Positions 26,933 to 34,508 of a stretch of DNA of 64,000 nucleotides are shown here, piece after piece. The stretch's first letter is position 1. Every line of letters begins with the position of its first letter. This DNA is from Streptomyces sp. SCSIO 75703 (GTDB taxonomy: Bacteria > Actinomycetota > Actinomycetes > Streptomycetales > Streptomycetaceae). Under the pieces are notes generated by a model that worked only from the letters and a program-made list of their open reading frames with translations, did not search any database and had not been told where the DNA came from. The stretch covers positions 4,030,001 to 4,094,000 of the forward strand of contig NZ_CP144555.1 of the NCBI RefSeq assembly GCF_036607905.1, read 5' to 3'. Made by a program: the position numbers and the translations under genes.

Positions 26933-28132
26933 GTGAGCAGCAGCGGCCTCATCTACGCAGTCATCGTCGGGGCCTGGGCCGCCTACTTGGTGCCGATGTG
27001 GCTCCGTAGGCAGGACGAGCTGAACGAGGCCCGTCCGACGGAACGCTTCAGCACCGCCATCCGGCTGCTGTCCGGACGGGCGGGCATGGAGCGCCGGTAC
27101 GCCAAGGACCGGGCGCGCTCCGCCGACGAGGCGGAGCCCCCCGCACCGGCTTCCGACGCGCCGGACCCGGACCACGGGGCCGGCGCGGTGGACGTCCGGG
27201 AGTTCGCCGTGTCCCGGCCCCCCCGCCGGCCCGGTGCCCCGGTGCCCGCCGCGCAGCGGCCCGAGCCGGCCGACGCGGACCCCGCCCCCGTACGGACCAC
27301 CCGTCCCGAGCCCGGCCCGCCCCGCCGCCGGGCGCAGCCCGCGGCGCCCTCGCCCGCCGAGGCCGCACGCGCCCGGCGCTCGAAGGTGCTCGCGCGCCGT
27401 CGGCGCACCACCGTGGTGCTCTTCCTCGCCTTCACCGCCGGCTCGGTCGTCGCCGCCGTCGGCGGACTCGCCTTCCTGTGGGCGCCGGGCGCCCCCGCGG
27501 TGCTGCTCAGCGCGTACATCGTCCACCTGCGTACCCAGGAGCGCCGCCGGTTCGCCTTCCAGATGGACCGCCGGCAGGCCGAGGTCGCCGCACAGCGGCT
27601 GCGGGAACGCGGGTCCCGCCGGCGCGCCCCGCTCGACCCCGCGGACGTCACCGACGCCGACGAGCCCGACGAGGAGCCCGAGGCGGAAGCCGACCCCGGC
27701 CTCTCCGCCCTCGCCGCCGACCGGCGGGCCCTGGTGGAGCAGACCGACCACGCCGAGTGGGTCGACCAGCAGCGCGAACGGCAGCGCCGCCCCGGCCAGG
27801 GCGGCGAGAGCTGGGACCCCGTGCCGGTCCCCCTGCCCACCTACGTGACCGCGCCGGTCGCCCCCCGGGCCACCCCCGACGTGGACCTGGGCGGCCCGGA
27901 CGCCTGGAGCTCGGCCCGCTCCAGCGCCGTACCTCCGGAGCAGCGGGACGCGGGCGCCGGGTCCGCCCCGGAGGCCGGCCGGCCCGCCCCCTCCGCCGAG
28001 GACCGCCCGGAGGACCCGGGCCGCAGCGGCGCCCGTCGCGCCGCCTCCGCCCGCCGCTCCCGCGAACGCGGCCGGACTCCCCTCTTCGACCAGTACGAGG
28101 AAGGCGACCGGCCCCGCGCGGCCAACGAGTAG
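26933..28132 (+). CDS. sepX: SepX/GlpR-like divisome membrane protein
   Basis: A 399-aa actinobacterial membrane protein. One N-terminal membrane segment (GLIYAVIVGAWAAYLVPMWL, about 5-24) is followed by a conserved basic stretch, a disordered Pro/Ala-rich part, and a hydrophobic pair at about 165-200 (VVLFLAFTAGSVVAAVGGLA, then APAVLLSAYIVHL). The C-terminal half is charged and disordered. Topology and position after a moeA-rimJ block match SepX, needed for cross-wall and sporulation septa in Streptomyces, and GlpR, the receptor for MoeA-like Glp. GTG start at 26933. The 168-bp upstream region is unusually AT-rich and carries two TTCGAAAT words and one GACAC (26877). Confidence 0.82.
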   Translation: MSSSGLIYAVIVGAWAAYLVPMWLRRQDELNEARPTERFSTAIRLLSGRAGMERRYAKDRARSADEAEPPAPASDAPDPDHGAGAVDVREFAVSRPPRRPGAPVPAAQRPEPADADPAPVRTTRPEPGPPRRRAQPAAPSPAEAARARRSKVLARRRRTTVVLFLAFTAGSVVAAVGGLAFLWAPGAPAVLLSAYIVHLRTQERRRFAFQMDRRQAEVAAQRLRERGSRRRAPLDPADVTDADEPDEEPEAEADPGLSALAADRRALVEQTDHAEWVDQQRERQRRPGQGGESWDPVPVPLPTYVTAPVAPRATPDVDLGGPDAWSSARSSAVPPEQRDAGAGSAPEAGRPAPSAEDRPEDPGRSGARRAASARRSRERGRTPLFDQYEEGDRPRAANE

Positions 28133-28193
28133 TCCCCCGGGGAAGTGATTTTTGAGCACGCCCCCCGGGGTGCTAAAGTTTCACTCGTCGCAA

Positions 28194-28267
28194 GGGCCTG
28201 TGGCGCAGTCTGGTAGCGCACCTCGTTCGCATCGAGGGGGTCTGGGGTTCAAATCCCCACAGGTCCA
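28194..28267 (+). tRNA. tRNA-Ala (anticodon CGC)
   Basis: A 74-nt cloverleaf. The acceptor stem GGGCCTG pairs with CAGGTCC, including the G3-U70 wobble that identifies alanine tRNAs. Other parts are a D arm with GCGC/GCGC, anticodon stem CCTCG/CGAGG around the loop TTCGCAT (anticodon CGC), and T arm TGGGG-TTCAAAT-CCCCA. The discriminator is A73 and CCA is not encoded. The gene is intact although an island begins at its 3' end. Confidence 0.95.
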
Positions 28268-28304
28268 CGCACGACTGTTCTTGAGTTCGCTCAGGAAGAG
28301 TTCA

Positions 28305-28343
28305 CGAGATCCCGTCCGATCTGATTGATTGGACGGGATCTCG
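28305..28343. terminator. Hairpin at the left end of island A
   Basis: Perfect 13-nt arms (28305-28317 and 28331-28343, containing GATCCCGTCC) enclose a 13-nt loop. It lies between the tRNA and the end of the convergent transposase-like gene, so it may stop transcription in both directions. A related hairpin occupies the same place in island B (36014-36045). Confidence 0.65.
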
Positions 28344-28501
28344 GCGTTTCCGGAGCTTGTTCGAGGTGTTGTCCGAACGGGTTCGGTGCCGGGAGCGGTT
28401 GCCTGGCGGTCGTCGGGCTGAAGTTTCGGGGGTGGTCCGGTGCGGGGGCGTTCTAGGACTGTCGACGGGCGTGCGTGATCCCTGCTGGTGGTGCTGAGGT
28501 C

Positions 28502-30325
28502 TCAGGTGGTCGTGCGGATCTCCGGACCGTTGGGTGGAGGCAGGCCAGCCGTGTCGGGTGGCCGTGCGGCAGGTCTGGAGATGGGGGCGACTTCATGAGT
28601 GGTCGCGGTCGCTCGGGCTCCGGTGGTCTGCTGCCAGGTGAAGAGGATGTGCAGGTTGATGCTGCAGATCATCAGCGCGAGCAGGATGGTCTGCGCGACC
28701 CGTCCGTGGGCGAGGCGCTTGGTGGGGTCGGAGATGTCGATGCCGTGACTCTTGGCCCTGCCGTTGAGGCCCTTGATGTTCGCTCGTTCGGGCCGGTAGG
28801 CGTCCTGCCAGGTGGGGTGGAGGTAGTGCCGGTCCTGGCGGAACTTGTCGAGCTTGCCGAGGTCACCAGGGCGGATGGTGATCGTGGGCTTCTGGCAGAT
28901 GCGCGGCAACTCGCTCCTGGGCAGGGGACGCAGTCGTTCGCCTTGGGGGATCGGGACGGTGGGCTTGGCCGCAGCGTGTGCGGCGGCGGCCCGTTTGTTC
29001 GTGAGGTCGACCACGGCCGGCCGTGGTGCCGGGACGCGGTGGACCTGGTTGAAGCGGGGACACGATACGGCGGGCGAGGGCCCGCTCGCCGGGCACTGGA
29101 GCCTGATCGCGCCCCGCTCGTCCGCGGACTGCTTGAGCTTGAGGAAGTACGGCTCCCGGGCGGCGATCAGATCGTGGAGCTCGCCGCTGTCGCCGATGCC
29201 GCGTACGGCCCTGTCGTCGAGCCCGGCCGTCGCACGGGCCAGTGCGTCCGGCATGGCGGGGCAGGCGAGGGAGCCGTCGACGAGGAGGGCGCCTTGGTGG
29301 GTGCCCTGGACGCCCCGGTGCTGCTGCTTGTAGTCGAGAACCAGCTGGTAGCCCATGGTGCGGACCGGCTGGGCGAAGTGCTCGGTGTTCTGGTCGGTGT
29401 AGGCGCGGTCGGCCGCCAGCAGCCCTGCCGGGAAGCCGAACGGAGCAAGTCGGGCGAGGGAGTGGACCGCGTTCGGGCCGATACGTTTGCCCGGGGTGTC
29501 CAGGACGAGACCGAGGGCCAGTTGCGGATGGTGGCTGACGCGTTCACCGGCCTGCGGGTGTCCTGCGGGGTGGCGTCGGCTGGAGGCGACCAGAAGGCTG
29601 GCGGAGTGTCCGAAGATCCCTTCCTCGGAGCCTCCGCAGTAGTGCCAGCCGGCGGTGAGTTCGACGGAGGCCAAGCAACGTCGTTCCTGGGGCGGCTGGT
29701 GCCAGGCGGGGATCGGGGTGGTGTCGGCGGCGATGTCGCCCCGCCAGCCTTCGAACAGTCCCCGGCGGTGGGCGAGGCGGACGGTGATCAGCACCAGACG
29801 GTCACTGACCTCCTGCAGCAGCTCCCGCCGACGTGTGCGCTCGGCGTCCGTGTCCTCCCAAGCGGCTGCCACGACGTGGGCCTCCTCGGCGGGAAGCCGA
29901 CGTCGCCGGTCGCAGCGAAGGGGGTCGAGGGCGGTGGTCAGCCGGTCGAAAGACTGGTAGACGCGGCGGGAGAACGCGATCCTGGCGTGGTCGTCGGCAC
30001 GGCTGCCGTCCGGAACGCCGAGCCACGACCGCGCGGGGGCCCGAAGCTCATCGAGCAGCACTCTGCAGACATCCGCGAGGCTGGCGCTGCGGTGATAGTG
30101 CAACGCAAGCAGCAACCCCACCAGCACGGTCCGGACCGGGAGCCCCTTCGGACCCGGGCGGCCCTGCAACTCGGTGTCGATCAGCTCAAGCACTCCGGAC
30201 TCCTGGAGGAGTGCGTCGAGCTGACCGACCTTGGAGTCGGGGGCCTGGGCGGGTGCGTCGGTGACCGGCCGCGGCCGGCACTGTCTGATCTTCTCCGGGT
30301 TCCGCCAGGCCCGGGGCTTGGTCAC
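28502..30325 (-). CDS. DDE transposase-like protein with altered catalytic Glu
   Basis: A 607-aa protein related to IS1182/IS4-type transposases. An N-terminal helical domain (LDALLQESGVLELID) precedes the RNase H-like core. The first Asp lies in GDIAADTTPIPAW and the second in GLLAADRAYTDQN. At the usual third position, the segment RANIKGLNGRAKS has Lys where the related remnant in island B has Glu (HNEGLNGRLK). The protein may therefore be inactive or repurposed. The GTG start at 30325 overlaps the stop of the recombinase-like gene as GTGA, so the two are co-translated. No flanking IS-type inverted repeats were found around this gene alone. Confidence 0.8.
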   Translation of the reverse strand: MTKPRAWRNPEKIRQCRPRPVTDAPAQAPDSKVGQLDALLQESGVLELIDTELQGRPGPKGLPVRTVLVGLLLALHYHRSASLADVCRVLLDELRAPARSWLGVPDGSRADDHARIAFSRRVYQSFDRLTTALDPLRCDRRRRLPAEEAHVVAAAWEDTDAERTRRRELLQEVSDRLVLITVRLAHRRGLFEGWRGDIAADTTPIPAWHQPPQERRCLASVELTAGWHYCGGSEEGIFGHSASLLVASSRRHPAGHPQAGERVSHHPQLALGLVLDTPGKRIGPNAVHSLARLAPFGFPAGLLAADRAYTDQNTEHFAQPVRTMGYQLVLDYKQQHRGVQGTHQGALLVDGSLACPAMPDALARATAGLDDRAVRGIGDSGELHDLIAAREPYFLKLKQSADERGAIRLQCPASGPSPAVSCPRFNQVHRVPAPRPAVVDLTNKRAAAAHAAAKPTVPIPQGERLRPLPRSELPRICQKPTITIRPGDLGKLDKFRQDRHYLHPTWQDAYRPERANIKGLNGRAKSHGIDISDPTKRLAHGRVAQTILLALMICSINLHILFTWQQTTGARATATTHEVAPISRPAARPPDTAGLPPPNGPEIRTTT

Positions 30326-31254
30326 CTCTCCTCCGGGCCTCGCAGGAGCCGGGCCGCAGTCACCTCGTCCACGGGCGGCACCAGGTGCTGCCAGCGGGCC
30401 AGAGACGCGGCGGAAGCGAGGCCGGCCGCCTGGGCGATCAGATGGTGATCGATATGCGCGCGCATCAGCTCGACGATCCACGTCGCCCGCAACCGGCCTA
30501 CCGACACCGCAGGCAGATCCCGCGGCGGCCGGTGGAGCAGGGACCAGGAGCCGATCAGGTTCTTGGAGTACTCGACGGTCCGCCTCGGCCGGAACAAGTC
30601 CCCGTCGCCCGCCCGATCTGCCAGTTCACCCAGGATCGTGTCCCAGGCGGCCCGTGCGACGAGCGGGACCAGCCGCTCGACGCCCTTGTGCAGCAGCGGT
30701 CCGTCCTGGCGCGGACGGCGCAGATCGATGCCCCGACTGGCCGCGACCTCCTTCGGCATCAGCCCCAGACCGGCACCCAGCCCCAGCAGCGCCAGCGCGT
30801 CGGTCTTTTGCTGGCGGGGCAGATGAGTCGCCCAGTGCCGCAGTCCCGCCAACTCGGCTGCCGTGTAGGGCTGGTGCGGACTCACCTCAGCGTGCATCCG
30901 GGCCGGGGGCGCCTCCCCGCGCTCACTCCACGCCAGGGCATCGCGTACGCGCAGCAGCCACGTCCGGTACGTCCGTACCGACGACGCCTCAATCTCCCCG
31001 GCCCGCGAGAGCACGAACGCGTCGATCACCTCGTTGCGCAACCACGCGTCTGCAGACCGCTCGATCCCCGCCGCCTCGGCCCACAACGCCAGTCTGCCGA
31101 CGACGTGCAGCAGCCGCTCCACGTCATAGGGCACCGCCGTCACGGCCGCAGCGACGACCGACCGCACCAGCGGCGCGACCTCGGCCCACACAGGCGGAAC
31201 GCTCTTGGGCCGGTAGCGGGTGATCTTCGCGGACGTGACGGGATCAAGGATCAC
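30322..31254 (-). CDS. Degenerate tyrosine recombinase-like protein
   Basis: About 310 aa. The C-terminal half aligns by eye with the tyrosine recombinase fold: ALALLGLGAGLGLMPKEVAAS (box I position), HKGVERLVPL (beta-hairpin Lys region), SVGRLRATWIVELM (box II) and ARWQHLV at the nucleophile position. The box I Arg, the box II/III His residues and the active-site Tyr all appear replaced; Trp sits where Tyr is expected. A DNA-binding, non-catalytic role is possible. The GTG start at 31254 is approximate. It is coupled to the transposase-like gene (GTGA) and divergent from an XRE-type gene. Confidence 0.65.
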   Translation of the reverse strand: MILDPVTSAKITRYRPKSVPPVWAEVAPLVRSVVAAAVTAVPYDVERLLHVVGRLALWAEAAGIERSADAWLRNEVIDAFVLSRAGEIEASSVRTYRTWLLRVRDALAWSERGEAPPARMHAEVSPHQPYTAAELAGLRHWATHLPRQQKTDALALLGLGAGLGLMPKEVAASRGIDLRRPRQDGPLLHKGVERLVPLVARAAWDTILGELADRAGDGDLFRPRRTVEYSKNLIGSWSLLHRPPRDLPAVSVGRLRATWIVELMRAHIDHHLIAQAAGLASAASLARWQHLVPPVDEVTAARLLRGPEER

Positions 31255-31326
31255 GGTCCATGCATACCGGCTGGACAAGCAGCCATTCCACAGCTGATCA
31301 ATTTCAACGGACAGGATGGTGCGCGC

Positions 31327-31866
31327 ATGGTTGGCGGACGCGCCCGCGCACGCTCCCCCAGGGAGCTGACCGACAATCCGGAAGCCTGGCCCGAACAGCC
31401 GAGCACCGATGCGGCCGCCGAAGCGGTACGCTACATCGCTCGTACTCTCGCCCTGGTCCTGGACGGCCGGGGCCTGAGTCTGCGCGCGACCGCCGCCGGC
31501 TCCGGAGTGAACAGGCAGGCCGTAGCTGACCTTCTCGCGGGACGGTCCCGGCCGGACGTGGCCACCGTCGCCCGCCTCGCCCACTTCACCGGCGCCAACC
31601 TGTGGCCGGACTTCATCGCCCGACCAGCCCCCGCCAGCAGCACCAGCATCCGCTCTCGCGCCTCTTCCCACTCCAACGGGCCGCCAGACGCCGCCCCGCT
31701 GGAAGGTACTTCTGCATCAGCAGGCCGGGAATCGGGGGCAGGGGGTCGTTCGGTCACCGGTTCGTCCGCAGGGGCTGCCAGCGGCTCCTGCATGACGCCG
31801 TCGTCCTGGTCGGCGTACTCCTTGCCAACCAGGGACAACAACGTCTCCCGCGTGATCGTCAGGTGA
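31327..31866 (+). CDS. XRE-like helix-turn-helix regulator
   Basis: A 179-aa frame whose first about 95 residues are protein-like. A helix-turn-helix of the XRE/lambda-repressor type lies at about 45-95: LSLRATAAGSGVNRQAVADL, then RPDVATVARLAHFTGANLWP. Beyond about residue 97 the sequence is Ser/Pro-rich and is antisense to the minus-strand coiled-coil gene, so the natural end of the protein may have been lost at a junction near 31610. It is divergent from the recombinase-like/transposase-like pair across a 72-bp gap and probably regulates it. Confidence 0.65.
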   Translation: MVGGRARARSPRELTDNPEAWPEQPSTDAAAEAVRYIARTLALVLDGRGLSLRATAAGSGVNRQAVADLLAGRSRPDVATVARLAHFTGANLWPDFIARPAPASSTSIRSRASSHSNGPPDAAPLEGTSASAGRESGAGGRSVTGSSAGAASGSCMTPSSWSAYSLPTRDNNVSRVIVR

Positions 31867-31967
31867 GCCAGCCGTTCCTCGGTCACCGCGATCTTCTCGC
31901 GCAGGGAGGACAACTCTCCACGCACGACCGCCTCTTCCAGAGCAAGACGCTCGAACAGCGACGTCAT
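31431..31967 (-). CDS. Coiled-coil protein, 3' part probably replaced
   Basis: A 178-aa frame starting TSLFERLALEEAVVRGEL, a leucine-rich coiled coil over about 1-50 (SSLREKIAVTEERLAHL). An acidic Pro-rich linker follows, then WEEARERMLVLLAGAGRAM, which resembles the start of a small winged-helix domain seen in similar Streptomyces proteins. From about residue 120 the frame runs antisense through the XRE-like gene and loses protein character (Arg-rich). The gene is therefore probably truncated at about 31610. Related coiled-coil proteins often sit beside insertion sequences; function unknown. Confidence 0.5.
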   Translation of the reverse strand: MTSLFERLALEEAVVRGELSSLREKIAVTEERLAHLTITRETLLSLVGKEYADQDDGVMQEPLAAPADEPVTERPPAPDSRPADAEVPSSGAASGGPLEWEEARERMLVLLAGAGRAMKSGHRLAPVKWARRATVATSGRDRPARRSATACLFTPEPAAVARRLRPRPSRTRARVRAM

Positions 31968-32210
31968 CGCGGTCCGCCCTCTCCCCACCGGCACTACGGC
32001 CCCAACGGCAGTCGGAGCCCGAGCCAAACGTAGGGCGAGCCGCAACAAGATCGCAGAGCGAGACCGCAGATATCCCCAACCGACCGCACGCGTTCGCCTT
32101 CCGCTCACTCAGAATCGGTGCGGGATCACTCCTGTCCCCGTTCAGGCAGGGCTCAATGTCAGTGGCTGCTGTCAGGATGCCCGGAACCGGCCACGATGCA
32201 GGAGGGCAAC

Positions 32211-32636
32211 ATGGGCACTTGGGATGTCGGCCCCTTCGACAACGACACCGCAGCGGACTTCAGCTACACCCTCGACGAGGCAGCTGCGGATGCGCGCGCG
32301 GGCATCATCCTCGGCACCCTCACACGCGTGATCGACACAGCCGGCTACCTCGAAGCACCCGAATCCGAAGAAGCCGTCGCCGCAGCCGCCCTCGTTGCCG
32401 CGCAGTGCCCCGAGGGTGAGCCGACCGATCCCGTCTACGGCCCCGAAGAGCCACTTCCCGACCTCACCGGCGTGCGCGACCTTGCCCTCCAGGCCCTCGA
32501 CCGCGTCATGACCGAGCCGTCCGAGCTGATGGACCTCTGGGATGAATCGAATGGCGGTCCCTGGCGCACGCACATCCGCAACCTACGGAACGTGCTCACG
32601 CCACAGCCTCCCGGCGAACAGCTCAGCCTGATCTGA
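32211..32636 (+). CDS. DUF4259-family protein (island copy)
   Basis: A 141-aa cytoplasmic protein beginning GTWDVGPFDNDTAADFSYTL, the hallmark of DUF4259. It also has the conserved VAAAALVAAQ and PEEPLPDLTGVRDLAL segments. The family is widespread in actinobacteria, often near toxin-immunity-type genes; function unknown. The ATG at 32211 follows GGAGGG. A second, more GC-rich copy with about 60% identity by eye lies at 41214, just outside the islands. The following 134-aa gene is 39 nt downstream and also has a decayed counterpart there. Confidence 0.85.
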   Translation: MGTWDVGPFDNDTAADFSYTLDEAAADARAGIILGTLTRVIDTAGYLEAPESEEAVAAAALVAAQCPEGEPTDPVYGPEEPLPDLTGVRDLALQALDRVMTEPSELMDLWDESNGGPWRTHIRNLRNVLTPQPPGEQLSLI

Positions 32637-32675
32637 ACCACCGCACCCTCTACGAGTTATCCCCGAAAGGTCACC

Positions 32676-33080
32676 ATGAGCTGGGACGTGCTCCTCCTCC
32701 GCCTGCCCAATGACGTCACCTCGGTGCAGCAGATCTCTGACGACTACGCCCCCGCCCCGCTCGGCAGCCAGCACGACGTCCTCGCAGCCATCACCCAGGC
32801 CATCCCCGACACCGACCTTTCCGACCCCACCTGGGGCGAACTCCTCGGCCCCACCTGGTCCATGGAGCTCAACATCGGCACAGAAGACCCAGTCGACTCG
32901 ATCATGCTCCACATCCGCGGAGGCGGCGACGACGTCCTCACCCCTGTCTTCCGCCTCGCAGGAGCCCTACGCTGCAAGGTTCTGGACTGCGCCGAAGGAG
33001 ACCTGATCACTCCACTAGAAACCTCCGGATGGTACCGCTTCCAGCAGTACCGCGACCGCATGCTCCGCTCCCATCGCTAA
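32676..33080 (+). CDS. Conserved 134-aa protein paired with DUF4259
   Basis: A soluble protein beginning SWDVLLLRLPNDVTSVQQIS, with a mid-section WGELLGPTWSMELNIGTEDP and a C-terminal GWYRFQQYRDRML. No domain is recognised. It follows the DUF4259 gene by 39 nt on the same strand. A frameshifted remnant of the same gene follows the chromosomal DUF4259 copy at 41670, showing the two genes travel as a pair. The stop overlaps the convergent zinc-ribbon-like gene by 4 nt. The ATG is preceded by GAAAGG. Confidence 0.75.
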   Translation: MSWDVLLLRLPNDVTSVQQISDDYAPAPLGSQHDVLAAITQAIPDTDLSDPTWGELLGPTWSMELNIGTEDPVDSIMLHIRGGGDDVLTPVFRLAGALRCKVLDCAEGDLITPLETSGWYRFQQYRDRMLRSHR

Positions 33081-33454
33081 AGGCTGAGGCGCGAGGACAC
33101 ACTCTCCGTGACGGCGGAGGCGATCAACGCCACGAGATTGTCGGTCCAGCAGTCAGACTCCTTGGTCGCGACCTCGACACCGCAGCCGCTGCACACAAGG
33201 TTGGGGCCGTCCTGGCCGGCGAGTCCGCAGCAGCCAACGAGACGCCGAGAATCGGGGTGCAGCGCAGTCCCCGGAACGTCATCCGGGTGAAAGATCAGCA
33301 GACTGGCGTCGAAATTGACCTTGAAGGTCCCCGGGGCCATCCGGGGCGAGACGACCTCATGGCCCACCGGCCGCTCCGGCCCCCTCAGCGGTTCCCCCGG
33401 AGCCACCTCCCTTGTCAGGAGCTGCTGACAGCTGACGCAGTGAAAGGTGGTCAT
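33077..33454 (-). CDS. Small cysteine-rich (zinc-ribbon-like) protein
   Basis: A 125-aa protein beginning TTFHCVSCQQLLTREV. A second Cys cluster near residues 80-100 reads LVGCCGLAGQD, then LVCSGCGVEVA, giving a CxxC-CxxC pattern consistent with a bound zinc. No catalytic motif was seen. The ATG at 33454 has GGAGGAAAA upstream. It is downstream of the DUF4265 gene on the same strand (53-bp gap), so the two may be co-transcribed. Function unknown; I recall similar Streptomyces hypotheticals only. Confidence 0.7.
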   Translation of the reverse strand: MTTFHCVSCQQLLTREVAPGEPLRGPERPVGHEVVSPRMAPGTFKVNFDASLLIFHPDDVPGTALHPDSRRLVGCCGLAGQDGPNLVCSGCGVEVATKESDCWTDNLVALIASAVTESVSSRLSL

Positions 33455-33506
33455 AGCGTTTTCCTCCTTGCCTCCGCACGAAGAGAGGCGCGAGCCGCTA
33501 TGGCAG

Positions 33507-34016
33507 TCACGCAGCTGCCGTGGCCTGCCACACGGCGGTGACACACCCTTCCTCCCAGTGCCACCACCCCTTGGCCTCTCCATGTTCCAAGAGCTTCCGA
33601 ATCCGAGGCAGGTCCGCATCCGGTGGCACATCGAGCGCCACCATCCGGAACTGCTCGATACCCTCGCCGGTCGTGCCGAGCCGGTGAAAGGTCTCCAGCA
33701 CGGTCTGCCGAGCGGCAGCTGAGCCGCCGTCCTTCATGACGATCAACCGGATGGTGCAGTTCTCTGAAGCCTGCACCGTCTCGCCAGCCCAGCGGACGCC
33801 TTCATCATCGAGCTCCACCCGGATGATGTCGTCGCTGGCGACTCCGCGTACGAACCAGGGAGTGTTGTCCAACCGAACGGTTCCGTCGCCGAGGTCCACC
33901 GCCCACAAACTCTCCACGCTCGCCGGCGGCCAGCCGTCCTCGTCTACCTCCAGGCGGAAGTGGACCTTCACGTGGTCGTCCCTGATGCTCGTCACCGCAC
34001 CATCATCCACAGCCAC
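33507..34016 (-). CDS. DUF4265-family protein
   Basis: A 169-aa protein with the DUF4265 core VESLWAVDLGDGTVRLDN-TPWFVRGVASDDII. A C-terminal half follows with IRLIVMKDG, then EQFRMVALDVPPDADL. Proteins of this family are small, soluble and commonly found singly in actinobacterial genomes near immunity-type genes; the function is not established. The GTG start at 34016 is uncertain by a few codons. It lies downstream of the Fic operon with a 96-bp gap. Confidence 0.78.
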   Translation of the reverse strand: MAVDDGAVTSIRDDHVKVHFRLEVDEDGWPPASVESLWAVDLGDGTVRLDNTPWFVRGVASDDIIRVELDDEGVRWAGETVQASENCTIRLIVMKDGGSAAARQTVLETFHRLGTTGEGIEQFRMVALDVPPDADLPRIRKLLEHGEAKGWWHWEEGCVTAVWQATAAA

Positions 34017-34112
34017 CGTCGTCGTGGGAAACGATGGGAGTCCTGGTAGGACTGATCCATTCCTCAGGAACGCTCAGGCGTGAAGTGCCTTCAGAGCCGC
34101 GGTATTCGGGTT

Positions 34113-34508
34113 TCAGGCGACGGACAATCTGTGCCACCAGTGACTGCAGCCGTCGGAGCAGAAGCGCTCACGGCGTCGCGCATCGGCAATCGTGAGCACC
34201 GCGATCAGCAGCCTGAAAGCCTTACGACGTTCGTCGAGGGGGGCGAGACCGGCAATCTTCCCCAGCTGCTCGTCGATCCGGCCTCGTGAGATCAGCACTG
34301 CGGGCGTATGGGTCAGGCGCAGCCCGGCACGGCGGATGGCCTCCTGCGCGTCCTCGGCGACAGCGCGCGCCTGGACGCAGTGATGGCGCAGGAACAGCAG
34401 CGCCTCGGACTGCTTTTCCTGGCCGAGGCTGTCGAACCATTCGATGCCCTCTGACATCGGGCGCAGCCCCTGTGCGAGCTCGTTGAGCAGGACGTCGCGT
34501 TCGTTCAT
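34113..34508 (-). CDS. DUF5958-family protein coupled to the Fic gene
   Basis: A 131-aa protein, NERDVLLNELAQGLRPMSEG at the N-terminus and ERFCSDGCSHWWHRLS at the C-terminus, which I recognise as the Streptomyces DUF5958 family. The Cys-x3-Cys-x-HWWH ending suggests a metal site. The ATG overlaps the Fic stop (ATGA), so it is co-translated with Fic and may modulate it. The [S/T]xxxE[G/N] motif of classical Fic antitoxins is not visible in it. Confidence 0.75.
   Translation of the reverse strand: MNERDVLLNELAQGLRPMSEGIEWFDSLGQEKQSEALLFLRHHCVQARAVAEDAQEAIRRAGLRLTHTPAVLISRGRIDEQLGKIAGLAPLDERRKAFRLLIAVLTIADARRRERFCSDGCSHWWHRLSVA

Noticed and set aside
28265-28273. Classical integrase att site within the tRNA
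   Set aside because: Only the last 3 nt of the tRNA and 6 nt downstream are shared at the borders; typical tyrosine-integrase att identity blocks are much longer, so it is reported only as an att-like core.
28475-30448. Plus-strand frame opposite the transposase-like gene
   Set aside because: Minus strand shows recognisable DDE-type segments and a coupled start; the plus frame lacks any family features.
31218-31236. GGTGATCTTCGCGG as a further copy of the island-end 14-mer
   Set aside because: Matches only GATCTTC; lies inside the coding part of the recombinase-like gene and is probably chance.
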